A stretch of 64,000 nt of DNA from a virus, in IMG/VR virus record IMGVR_UViG_3300025120_000001, positions 48,135 through 112,134 of that record, one strand, 5' to 3'. Positions 22,161 to 32,100 of the stretch are shown here, piece after piece. The notes under the pieces were generated by a model that saw only the letters and a program-made list of their open reading frames with translations, made no database searches and was not told where the DNA came from. Positions within the stretch are counted from its first letter, which is position 1. The number at the start of each line of letters is the position of its first letter. The position numbers and the translations under genes were made by a program.

Positions 22161-25100
22161 TTATAATATTTTAACGCTGCCACCAGCAGCCATTATTTTT
22201 GCAATTTGCTCTGTAGATAATTCTACTGAATCCATATCATGAGGGCTTGCCTTTTTATAAGATCTAGCTTTAGGGCTTGCCTCTTGTATCTCTTGTAGTA
22301 ATTGTTGTAAATATTCTTTCATCTGCATAAGCTGTTCAGGATTCATGGCTTGTTGCATCATTTGAGCCTGACCTTGAGGATCCATCATTTGTTGTGCTAA
22401 ATCATTCATGTATTGCATCTCCATCATTCTAGGATCACTAGGTTGCATGTTAGGTTGCATTTGACGTGGTTGTTCCGATTGATTTATCATACCACCCATT
22501 TGTTTAAACATTGCATCATACTCAGCTTGAATAGCATCTCTTTCTTGCTCTAATCTTGGTGTAGCTCCTACATATCTCATTACACCTGAGTCATCCGTAT
22601 AGTAATTATCTTCGCCTGTTCTCATTGGATCACCTTCAAAGTTTCTTGACTTATATCCGTCATATACACCTCCTGGATTATTATATAAATCTAAAACCTC
22701 ATCATCCCCATAACCTGCAGATATTACACTATGCTGTGAGCCACTAGATGCACCACCTGGTTGATTATACATATGACCTCTAATTAGATCTCCTTCTTGT
22801 GTTGGCATAGTCCCTTTAGGTTGAAGTTCAAATCCCATTTGCTCAGCGTAAGAATTAAATTGAGCATTTCCTGGTATCATAGGAATCTTATCACCAGGAC
22901 CATATGTTCTACCATTTACCGTAAACTCTTCCTGACCTTCAGGAATTGTAACTCCAGCATCTCTCATTATTTGACAGGAATATGTATTACAAGCAAAGCC
23001 CGTATTATCTACCCATTTTGCTAAGTTATCAGATATTCCAGCTTGTGAAGCGGATGCATTAGCATCTCCAAGTTCTCTAGCTCTTGCTGATACAGCTCCT
23101 CTAACATCTGTTACTCTAGACATCTCTGTATCATATGCAGCATTGGCAGCATTAAGTCTTTCTTGCATTGCTAGTTGTTCTGGAGTTAACTCTGGAACTA
23201 CAGTTTCTTCACCACCCTCTTGACGCATTTTTGTACCTAGTCTTGAAAACTGAGTAGGTTTATTTCTAACCAATTTATCTTTACTCCAATTCCAAGGTTG
23301 TATGTTATGACCAAACTTACTTAACTTAGTAAAAGTATGATCTGGTCTACGCTCTCTTCCGTGAGGTTTATTACCACCTCTTTCAATTCTTTTTGCTTGT
23401 CTTTCATTCTTGCGAAAATCTCTATCTCCCTGTCTTTCTTCTGGACTTCTTTTAAATATACCCGGGCTACTATTTCTAACTCTACTTCCATCATCTACAG
23501 GACCTAATCCAGAACCTCCTCCAGGTCTTGGACCAGTTGCGCCTGCAGTAGCACCTTGTTGACTTAACATGCTCTGTTTAACCATATCTAAACCATCATT
23601 TAAAAACTGTCTTTGTGATGGACTAGCATTTGTTATTTTTGATTTTGCTTCATCTGTATTAAAAATTGAAGGTTCTCTTTCGCCACCCTCTTGAGCAAAA
23701 GGAAGACCAAATCCTCCACCCATTTGCATAGGCGGCATTGTCCCAACACCTTCTTGCATGATCTCTGGACTTGGGCCTTTCATCTGTCTTTGCATTTGCA
23801 TCATCAGTTGATCCATCTGCATTTTATGTTGCTGTTGCATCCTTCTAATGACATCCTCATACTGTCTAACTATAGCTTCTTGATTTTGAACATGACCCAT
23901 TTCAGGTTTACTATTTCCTATTATTTCTGCCACTATCTCTTTTCCATTCTGACCTTTCTGAATTCCGTTCATTATTTTTTGTTGAACCGCAGGAGGAAGG
24001 GCATTGAAACCCGGGTTATTATAGGAACCACCATTCTTGTAATTTTGCATCATCATATTATTTAAATTTTCTTGACTATCTTCGGGTAACTCTGCATCTT
24101 TATCATAGTAACCTACACCACCTTTGGAATCCATTCCAAATTGCATACCCTTTGGCATATCTTTCTTATCAGTTTCAAACGCTGATCTTTGATCTGCAAC
24201 ATATTGTAGTTGATCTTTTTGATTTTGATCTAATCCGGACATATCACCTTGAAGTTGATTAAATGATTTATAGCCTTCTTTTTCATAATCAAACGGTTTG
24301 TTAAGTAATTCACCTGTATTAACCTTCTCACCTTTTTTAAATAGGTTGCTGTATTTTTTCTTTTTAATATTTGATTGATATCTAGGATCGTTATAAGCTG
24401 TTTGGTAATTTCCAGTTTCTGCATCATACTTCATCATAAGTTTATCACCGGCATTCTTCATAAGACCTTTTGGTGTCTTGCCTTTCATAACAGCCATGGT
24501 ATCCTTATGTCTATTACGTTTTGCCTTCATATCTCTAAAAGCACCATCTCCTAAACCATCTCCGTCTTTATCCTTACCACCAAATAATCTACCAGCGCCT
24601 TCCGCAACAGTAGCAAGTAAGTTTACGTTCTTACCTTTCATACCAAGATTCATTGGCATGTATGCACTATTTATATTACCTCTAACACTATCATCTATTT
24701 GATTATAGTTTAAAGCATTATTAATACCCATTCCATACTGAGCTTGATTTAAAATCTCTCCATATCTACTAGGTTCTCCGCCTTCTTGAAAGTTATACCA
24801 TTTTCCCGTATTGTAGTTTGGATCTCCACCAAAAACACTATTTAACCCATTAAGAAGCCCATCAGCTTTTTGGTATCTAGTTCCAGCATCTTGAGCTGTA
24901 TTTTTAATCCATCTACCACTTTTGTAGACCGCAGATACACCATCAATAATTTTTGTTGCGCCCTCATGCGCTATCATTCCTAAAGCTAAATCAACTGCTT
25001 TTGCATCGTTTGGATCAATCATCCAATCTGGTGTAATTTTATCTGTAATTCCGGAACCTGCTATTGCTGGAGCTAAACCACTTGCCATGTCTTTTACTCC

Positions 25101-26528
25101 CTGCGTTCTACCTTTATATTCTGAACCCCCAACTTTAGATCTACCTTTATAATTTTGTGCAAGAGTATTGAAAACCATATCAGGATCTGTTAGTGCACCA
25201 TCACCACCTTTACCAATACCAAATTTTGACGCTATATCAGCAAGACCTACTACTCCCGTAGTCTGACCAACGTTCTTATCATCAACACCATAGGCTCTAC
25301 ACACACCATCAGCACAATTGTTATCTCCAAAATGATAGTCTTTTGCTGACTCTGATGCTGTAGTATTTAAGAAGTTTGCAAGTTCATTTGAGTTTAATTG
25401 TATATCTAATGTTCTTGCATTAGATCCTTTGAGAAATGCATCCATTATCCCTTTATTCTCATAATGTTGTGCATACCTACTTCCTTTTCCAGCATTGTCA
25501 TCTCCCCCGCTATCATTTTTCATAGCATAGGCCTGACCTCTTTCTTCCCATCTATTGACTAGGGCATCTTGAACTTTATCATCATTATCTCTATACTGCA
25601 ATACAGGATTGCCATTAGGATCAATCAATATAGTTTCAATATGACCAGGAGGCATATTCAAATATTCATAGTTTGTACCTTTTGGATACGCTACAACTTT
25701 TGTTGTATACCCGCTGCCTTCTTTTATAATATCCTGATAACTAGGAATAGTCTCAGAAGCTACAACATCTTGTGAGCTTCTTGCTGCTCTTTCCTTATCA
25801 GCCTTATCTTTTAAGTACTTTGCTTTTTGATTATTATCCCAAGCCTTTTGTTCTTCTGTGCCTTCCCACTCATCAACGTTATCTCCAAACACGTCAGCTC
25901 TAGCAGATTTCAACGGTACTTCATTTCCAGATTTCTGCAAGTCTCTCCACTTTGTGCCTTTGGCTGACTTTGTAAAATAAGTCATTTCCCCTGTTCTAGG
26001 ATCTGTAATCTTTTTATAGTGATAGCCATCACCTCTATCTGTAATTATATCTTCAATTGGAGCTGAATAATCTAAGTCATCAACTTCTGCACCATCTTGC
26101 GCTATTGGAGTTTGGCTTGGCTGACCTTCCCTGACCATATCTACAGGTGGTCTTTTAATTTGACCTTCTGCAGGTTCTCCTTGAGTAGGTTGTATCGGAC
26201 CTTCTGGTGCTGGAGCTGTTTGTTGTTCTTGCAATTCATTCATTGCACCCATTATCTCTTGTTCACTTAATCCAGCAGATACAAGACCTTGCTGAATTGC
26301 TTCCATTGGAACCTCATTCTGAGCTAAGGTCATAATTAATTGAGCCAAGGGCATTCCTTGTTCTATTGCTGATTTAATCGCAGGTACTAATTGTTCCATT
26401 GGATCATTGGCGGAAGCCGGCATTTGATCCTGTCCTTGTGGTTGCATCTGAGGTTCTCCTCCTGTTTGCATGAAGTCTCTCATTTTTTTGCTATGCAAAC
26501 TTCTATTGTTTAGATTTGAATTGTGCAT
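22161..26528 (-). CDS. Cargo protein with two NlpC/P60-like cysteine-peptidase modules (1455 aa)
   Basis: The N-terminal 100 residues are Gln/Pro-rich and start with a short basic leader ending in QTGGEP (residues 21-26). A first module near residue 405 reads NNCADGVCRAYG; a second near 1150-1310 reads GFACNTYSCQIMRDAGV (C1180, C1185), then GDLIRG and SQHSVISAGYG (H1266). The Cys...His order and spacing suit NlpC/P60 or CHAP-type folds, which cut cell-wall peptides or proteins. Four QxGGE motifs (21, 581 and two in the C-terminal half), plus KNGGS and QMGGM variants, punctuate the chain. A basic low-complexity stretch (bases about 23300-23460) may bind DNA. A candidate late promoter lies 14 bases upstream of the ATG. 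I infer an ejected protein that helps cross the cell envelope; a processing protease is the alternative. Confidence 0.72.
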   Translation of the reverse strand: MHNSNLNNRSLHSKKMRDFMQTGGEPQMQPQGQDQMPASANDPMEQLVPAIKSAIEQGMPLAQLIMTLAQNEVPMEAIQQGLVSAGLSEQEIMGAMNELQEQQTAPAPEGPIQPTQGEPAEGQIKRPPVDMVREGQPSQTPIAQDGAEVDDLDYSAPIEDIITDRGDGYHYKKITDPRTGEMTYFTKSAKGTKWRDLQKSGNEVPLKSARADVFGDNVDEWEGTEEQKAWDNNQKAKYLKDKADKERAARSSQDVVASETIPSYQDIIKEGSGYTTKVVAYPKGTNYEYLNMPPGHIETILIDPNGNPVLQYRDNDDKVQDALVNRWEERGQAYAMKNDSGGDDNAGKGSRYAQHYENKGIMDAFLKGSNARTLDIQLNSNELANFLNTTASESAKDYHFGDNNCADGVCRAYGVDDKNVGQTTGVVGLADIASKFGIGKGGDGALTDPDMVFNTLAQNYKGRSKVGGSEYKGRTQGVKDMASGLAPAIAGSGITDKITPDWMIDPNDAKAVDLALGMIAHEGATKIIDGVSAVYKSGRWIKNTAQDAGTRYQKADGLLNGLNSVFGGDPNYNTGKWYNFQEGGEPSRYGEILNQAQYGMGINNALNYNQIDDSVRGNINSAYMPMNLGMKGKNVNLLATVAEGAGRLFGGKDKDGDGLGDGAFRDMKAKRNRHKDTMAVMKGKTPKGLMKNAGDKLMMKYDAETGNYQTAYNDPRYQSNIKKKKYSNLFKKGEKVNTGELLNKPFDYEKEGYKSFNQLQGDMSGLDQNQKDQLQYVADQRSAFETDKKDMPKGMQFGMDSKGGVGYYDKDAELPEDSQENLNNMMMQNYKNGGSYNNPGFNALPPAVQQKIMNGIQKGQNGKEIVAEIIGNSKPEMGHVQNQEAIVRQYEDVIRRMQQQHKMQMDQLMMQMQRQMKGPSPEIMQEGVGTMPPMQMGGGFGLPFAQEGGEREPSIFNTDEAKSKITNASPSQRQFLNDGLDMVKQSMLSQQGATAGATGPRPGGGSGLGPVDDGSRVRNSSPGIFKRSPEERQGDRDFRKNERQAKRIERGGNKPHGRERRPDHTFTKLSKFGHNIQPWNWSKDKLVRNKPTQFSRLGTKMRQEGGEETVVPELTPEQLAMQERLNAANAAYDTEMSRVTDVRGAVSARARELGDANASASQAGISDNLAKWVDNTGFACNTYSCQIMRDAGVTIPEGQEEFTVNGRTYGPGDKIPMIPGNAQFNSYAEQMGFELQPKGTMPTQEGDLIRGHMYNQPGGASSGSQHSVISAGYGDDEVLDLYNNPGGVYDGYKSRNFEGDPMRTGEDNYYTDDSGVMRYVGATPRLEQERDAIQAEYDAMFKQMGGMINQSEQPRQMQPNMQPSDPRMMEMQYMNDLAQQMMDPQGQAQMMQQAMNPEQLMQMKEYLQQLLQEIQEASPKARSYKKASPHDMDSVELSTEQIAKIMAAGGSVKIL

Positions 26529-26541
26529 TTTTTAATTTATT

Positions 26542-26563
26542 GGATACAATTATAATATACGAA
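26542..26563 (-). promoter_or_regulatory. Candidate late promoter motif before cargo genes
   Basis: TTCGTATATTATAATTGTAT and two further bases on the minus strand, 14 bases before the 1455-residue cargo gene. It would drive the genes down to the giant polymerase. Confidence 0.5.
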
Positions 26564-26591
26564 TAATTGGTAACATTTACTAATTTAGGGT

Positions 26592-29159
26592 TTAAGATAT
26601 CATTGTAGTCATTATGTAATTAGAAGGGTGCATGTTATTTACCTTAGCCTCTCTATAATAAACTCTATTAAGTTTATCATAGTTTTTCTGTGCTTTCTGA
26701 CTTTCATCTTTACCTACTACATAATCTTTATACAAACCTAATTCTGGAGAAAGTTTAGGTCCTCCTATTTTAAACTTACGTGGTACATTCTCATTATATG
26801 TATCATATAGCTGGGTTTGCATTTTTAATAATTGAGCTGGCTGTAATTGAAAAGCATCTAGATTTGATAATTCTTCTTCTAAAAATTGTTGCTTAGCTTC
26901 AATGTCTTTAGGTGTTATCTCTCCGCCTGATTGTTTTTTAATTAGATCCATCCAGCCTTTAATGTTTTTAACATAACCGGCTCCTCCTTGAGCATCCCCA
27001 GATGTTAAAGAATAAGGTGAGTTCCAATTATAAATAAAAGCATCTATAGGACTAAGATCTGCATTACCTGCAGTTGCTTTATCTATAACAATTTGCTCTT
27101 CTCCATCTTCATCTTTTTCATAACGTGCTGTATATCTACCCGGCCAACCCTCTTCTTCAGCAGCAGCATCAAGGTTTTTCTGAATTTCTTCTAGACTATC
27201 CATAGATCCTAGACCTAAAAAATTAATTCCAGTAAAAAGATCTACATTTACTCCACCATCAGTTTCAAACTCTTTGCCATCATATTTAATGTCACTCTTC
27301 CAGTCTTTAGCTTTACCTTTCCAAGTTGGCGGACGGTAAGTTCTTACACCTTGTTTTCCTTTACCTTTCTTTAAATTCTTTTGAGCTGCTAAATAATTTC
27401 TTGATCCATAAATCATAGAAGCAATGGCAGATTTATCAGAATCTTTTAAATCTGATTGTTGAGTGATGCCGTATTTTTTAGCCAGCTTCATTAATTGTTT
27501 ATCTTCTGAAATGTTACTCCACATCAATTGCGTTAATCCAGAACTATCTTGACCTAATGTTCCCGGTAAAGCTTGCTCAATATTATGTTGATAGCCTCCA
27601 CCACCTTCTGTTTCTTGCATTGAAATACCTATAAGGGCAGCGGACATTTCATCATACTGATCTTCTCTAATTTTAAGATCTTCCATTAAAGAGAATTTTT
27701 TATCTTTTAATGCTTTATAGAAATCTGGGAGTTCATCATCATCCTGAAAATATGATTGATCCATTATAGCATCTAGATTAAGATCTAATTCTTTTGGATC
27801 TTCTCCTGTGTAATAACCCTTTTCTTTTGCCCATTCTAAACCATGTCCTATATGTTCTTTTGGTATAGTGATATTAGATATACCGCCTATTCCATACATA
27901 GTGCTTCCATCAATTGGGACATAATCCCCATAATCATAAACAACAGGAACCCCTCTTTCATCATATCCTACAACTTGAGTACTGTGACCAGAGCTAACCA
28001 TTCCGAGTTTATTATTTTCTCCTTTTTTATCTAAGTATTGATCAAATCCTATTATTGTACCTGGAGTCATATCTTTATATAACTCTTTTAGTTGTTCTTC
28101 AGTTAAGCGGCTTGACTCATTATTTGCCCAATTTTCATCAGTAGTGTTATATAAACTTTTACCCCCTTTGCCAACCATCATGCCGTGTATATCCCAACTA
28201 TCTGCTGTATAATCATATTCAGTTTCTCCATATACATCCCGGCTAAAAGATGGTTGATTCTTAATCCAATTATATGTATTAGATCCTTCACCAAATCTAT
28301 CATCCTCAACATCATTAGTATAATGAACAAACTCATCTGTATTTTTATCATATCCGTAACCCGTTCCAGTATCACTATCTCCAGCAGCCTGTAAACTTTG
28401 TACACCAATATTTTTCTTTAAATTCACTTCATTTAGAAAATCACCACTCGGGTATCTTTGACCAACAAGTTTATCATAAGCATCATATGAACTAGCTAAA
28501 CAACCTTTACCACGAGGATCGCAATAATACTCACCACTTTCACCTTGATTAAGTTTATCAAAATCTGCAGCAGAAATATAAAGATCATTTAAATTACTAA
28601 CTCCTTTTTCTCCACCATCTTGAAAATTATGCTTAAATCCAACGTTAATTCCAAACGTAGGATTTTTTCCTAAATGAGCGCTAGGACTTACGCTAAACTC
28701 ATTGCTTCCTTTTTGATACTTAAGATCTAAACCTAAGTCTAATGATCCATTTCTTGAAGCAAGTTCTTGTAATGGCTTAATGTAAGTACCGTGTATATCT
28801 AAATTTTTAGAATTAATATGACCACTATATCCAAGACTATTACTATCCATGAATGCATTACCGCGACTTTTAATAGAAGGTTCTTCTCTATGAGGGATTT
28901 CCAAAACTACATTGCCGGGAAAATCATATTCAAAACCAGGAAACATTCTTTTTTCATTACCAAACTCATCTAAACCTGTAACTGGAAAGTCTACATCTCT
29001 CATTGTTATTCTTCCTGACGGAATTATATTAAACGGGTTATCTACATCAGGGCTATTTCTTTTATACCCTTCTGTTGAGAAACCTGAGCTATATGTAATT
29101 TCTTCATTTGGTCCACCTGGTAAACCTCTCCTTATTATGTCCTCGTATTTGTTTATCAT
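26592..29159 (-). CDS. Virion cell-wall hydrolase: cysteine-peptidase-like plus lytic transglycosylase-like protein (855 aa)
   Basis: The start ATG overlaps the stop of the muzzle gene by four bases, so translation is probably coupled. Residues 210-400 contain GKGCLASSYDAY (C220) and GHSTQVVGYDERG (H392), a papain/NlpC-like arrangement. Residues about 500-610 contain ISMQETEGGGGY (E516, E518) and then DSSGLTQLMW, the layout of lytic transglycosylases (catalytic Glu followed by S-GL-Q-). It should cut peptidoglycan during entry. QDGGE (bases 28608-28622) precedes the first module and QSGGE (26919-26933) follows the second. C-terminal residues are helical. Position directly after the muzzle fits a tail-lumen or ejected protein. 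The transglycosylase call is fairly good; the cysteine module is more tentative because C and H are about 170 residues apart. Confidence 0.72.
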   Translation of the reverse strand: MINKYEDIIRRGLPGGPNEEITYSSGFSTEGYKRNSPDVDNPFNIIPSGRITMRDVDFPVTGLDEFGNEKRMFPGFEYDFPGNVVLEIPHREEPSIKSRGNAFMDSNSLGYSGHINSKNLDIHGTYIKPLQELASRNGSLDLGLDLKYQKGSNEFSVSPSAHLGKNPTFGINVGFKHNFQDGGEKGVSNLNDLYISAADFDKLNQGESGEYYCDPRGKGCLASSYDAYDKLVGQRYPSGDFLNEVNLKKNIGVQSLQAAGDSDTGTGYGYDKNTDEFVHYTNDVEDDRFGEGSNTYNWIKNQPSFSRDVYGETEYDYTADSWDIHGMMVGKGGKSLYNTTDENWANNESSRLTEEQLKELYKDMTPGTIIGFDQYLDKKGENNKLGMVSSGHSTQVVGYDERGVPVVYDYGDYVPIDGSTMYGIGGISNITIPKEHIGHGLEWAKEKGYYTGEDPKELDLNLDAIMDQSYFQDDDELPDFYKALKDKKFSLMEDLKIREDQYDEMSAALIGISMQETEGGGGYQHNIEQALPGTLGQDSSGLTQLMWSNISEDKQLMKLAKKYGITQQSDLKDSDKSAIASMIYGSRNYLAAQKNLKKGKGKQGVRTYRPPTWKGKAKDWKSDIKYDGKEFETDGGVNVDLFTGINFLGLGSMDSLEEIQKNLDAAAEEEGWPGRYTARYEKDEDGEEQIVIDKATAGNADLSPIDAFIYNWNSPYSLTSGDAQGGAGYVKNIKGWMDLIKKQSGGEITPKDIEAKQQFLEEELSNLDAFQLQPAQLLKMQTQLYDTYNENVPRKFKIGGPKLSPELGLYKDYVVGKDESQKAQKNYDKLNRVYYREAKVNNMHPSNYIMTTMIS

Positions 29160-32100
29160 CTGAATGAAAGATTAAGTTTTGAATTTACTAATTTCAGAAG
29201 CATTTTCCTATTGTTAGAAAGATTTCTTCTCAGTAATATTTTATTATAATAATGTCTGAATTTTTTTCTTTGATCTTCTGCTTTATTATAATTTAAGTTT
29301 ACAGGGTTCAAATTCCTTATATAGCCATTACATTCTGTTATTAGAATATTTCTTTCCGCGTTGGTAAATTCACCTCTGTCATCTGTTACATCCCAGAACT
29401 GATTGAATCTAAACTTCTGTTCAACTTTTGAATATAGTATTTGTATATCATTTGAATTTATTATTGGATATGTAAGTGCATTCAAAGGATCTTCTTTTGG
29501 TTCTAGCTCTAATCTTAATAATCCTGATACTTGTTCTGAGTTATAAATTATAGACTCATCAAAATTAAAATCAAGATCATGCCATCTATCATCTCCACAT
29601 GCATTGAATTGATCTCCTTTATACACATAGCTTTCTAATTGATATTCAAGACTACGTATTGTCATTACGTTTTGACCAGTGTGTTCAACTAATTCAACTT
29701 CCCATGGATAATCTATACCATAATAATTTGCAAATAAATCACATCTATAATTATGTCTCCATATACCTCCTATATCAAAATTAGGTTCAGTACTTTCTAA
29801 TAAATTATATGTACACATCCTTGGATTAGGATTTATATAATTAGGATTTCCATTTGGACCTGCTTGATAAACATCATCGCAGTCACCTGATTGTATAACA
29901 ATGGCATCCGGATCTGAACCAGGAGGGCATAAGCATGTTACAGTTCTACAAATAGGCGGTGGTATATCACCATCAAAGCAATCACCATCAGGATTTGTAA
30001 AGTTTCTGGCTATTGGATCATAGTAAACAAGAGTTCCTCCACCTACAGATTCACATTCACAGTCTCCTGCTAAAGGTACAGTTTCAATTTCAATACATTG
30101 CAATTGACCACCGCAATTTGTTAAAATACCACCGTTAGGGCAGCTGCAACCTATTGTTGTTCCTATTTCAAATATACCACCTAGCGTTGCCTCTCTTGTT
30201 GAATATAGAGTAACTGTAGCTAATGTAGCATCATCTGTTATTGTAGCTAATGTAGCGGCATCAGCATCATAAACCTCTGCGCCAAATGAAGCATAAGATC
30301 CATCATTATAACCTTCTAGTGTAATAATGTTTGTACCCGGATTAAGAGTAATTGGAATAACATGCCAGTATTTAAAGTTATTCGTGTCACTATTATTAAG
30401 CTGTACTGTAAGATCTCCATTAACTGAAAACCTAGTTCTGTTGTCTGCGGCAATACCAATACAATACTCTTTTTGTACTTCAACTTGAACACAAACTGTA
30501 AACCCTATCCATTCTCCAACCGGTTGAGGGTTGTTTCCTGCTTCAGTCCATACACCAACTGTATTTAATCTATTTCTCCACAGGTCGCATGAAGAACTCC
30601 ATGACCCGCAAGGATCAGGTAAATAGTTATCTACCAACAATTCATTACCAAGAGCATCATCTAATCTAAAAGGACTTGATGAACTTACAGATGATATAGG
30701 CAATGGTCTTCCTGTAGCACTTTCATAAAACCTTGTACCAAAGTCTCCATAAACTTCTTCTTGCTGTGCTTTATTTACCTTTATTTCTTCTCCGCAAGAT
30801 ACAGGAAATATTGTAAAGCTTTCACAAACACCCGTTTTCTCATTATATGTGAATCCTTCTGGACATTCAGTTTGAATTCCAATTGGGGTATCAATAACAG
30901 TAACTCTTGCTGGTTCAGTTTGATTAATCAATCTTTCGCAATCTCTAGTTATTGCATTATAAACATATCCTTCCGGACATTGTGGTATATCTGTAGTACC
31001 AGATTGAGTAGTTAAGAAATGATTAATACTTGATAAATTTAATTCAGGATGCCAATCATGAAATGATATCCATGCTTGAGATTTTGGATCATAACTAACT
31101 GTCCAAGAACAATCATTAAAGTATTGAGGATCTCCTATTTCAATACAACGTGTATTAGCAATTGGTGGAATTGATGGAATTGATGCAATCGGTTCTGCAA
31201 TACCTATTACATTTGCATCAACTTCTTCAATACCTACTTGTGTATTCGTTTGATTAAGTTGAGCTGTTCTTGATCCAGGCTTTTGATAAACTGGCGGAAC
31301 TAAAGGATCTTTATAATCTACATGAGGATTTAATGGAGGCAGTTTACCGCTAAATGTAAAGCAATCTGCTTCTGCATCATAGCTAACTGAGTTAAGATAT
31401 TCATCTCTAACTGAATAATCTCTTTTGCAGAAGTAAACAATATCATCTGATATGTCATAAGCAACTTGACAACCAACTCCAATTACGGGATTATCAGCCA
31501 ACTTGCTAAATTCTAATGCAGGATATTGACTAATAAGATTAGATGGTAAATATTTATTAAACCACCACTTCATACCACTATTAGATATAGGCTGTAAACC
31601 TTGACCGTTTTGCTGAAACACCTTACCTTGTGCTTGTGATATAAAGAAGAAACCAAACGGAGTATTCATTACACCTCTTTGACTTTCACAAGATCCATAC
31701 TCATTTGATAAATCAGAATTAACTAGATTTTGAAAAGGTTGGCTAAATAATCCGCCATCCCCAATTGTTAGCTTAGTTCCAAGATCTGTTTGTAATTGAT
31801 CTAGTCCTTGAAACATTTGGGGAGATTGATAAGGAAAGAATATAACAGCCCCGCTTTTATTAGTTGGTTTAATTATGTTAACTCTATCTTTAAAGTCTTT
31901 ATAGTTATTAGGTAAAAATACTCTCCAAAAATCTTTCTTTGATTCTTCTTGTGCTTGTAATGAATATATTAATCTTTTTGGATAATTTGTAAAACAAGTT
32001 TCTGCAATTTCAGGATTATAATCTCTAGGTTGTATTACACCACCTTTAGTTAGGTTAGTTGCAAATCTGCTTGCGCTTAATGAATAATCATATGTGTAAT

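Noticed and set aside
23691-24065. 124-residue + strand frame
   Set aside because: Antisense to the Met/Gln-rich part of the 1455-residue cargo gene; His/Leu-rich composition follows from those codons.
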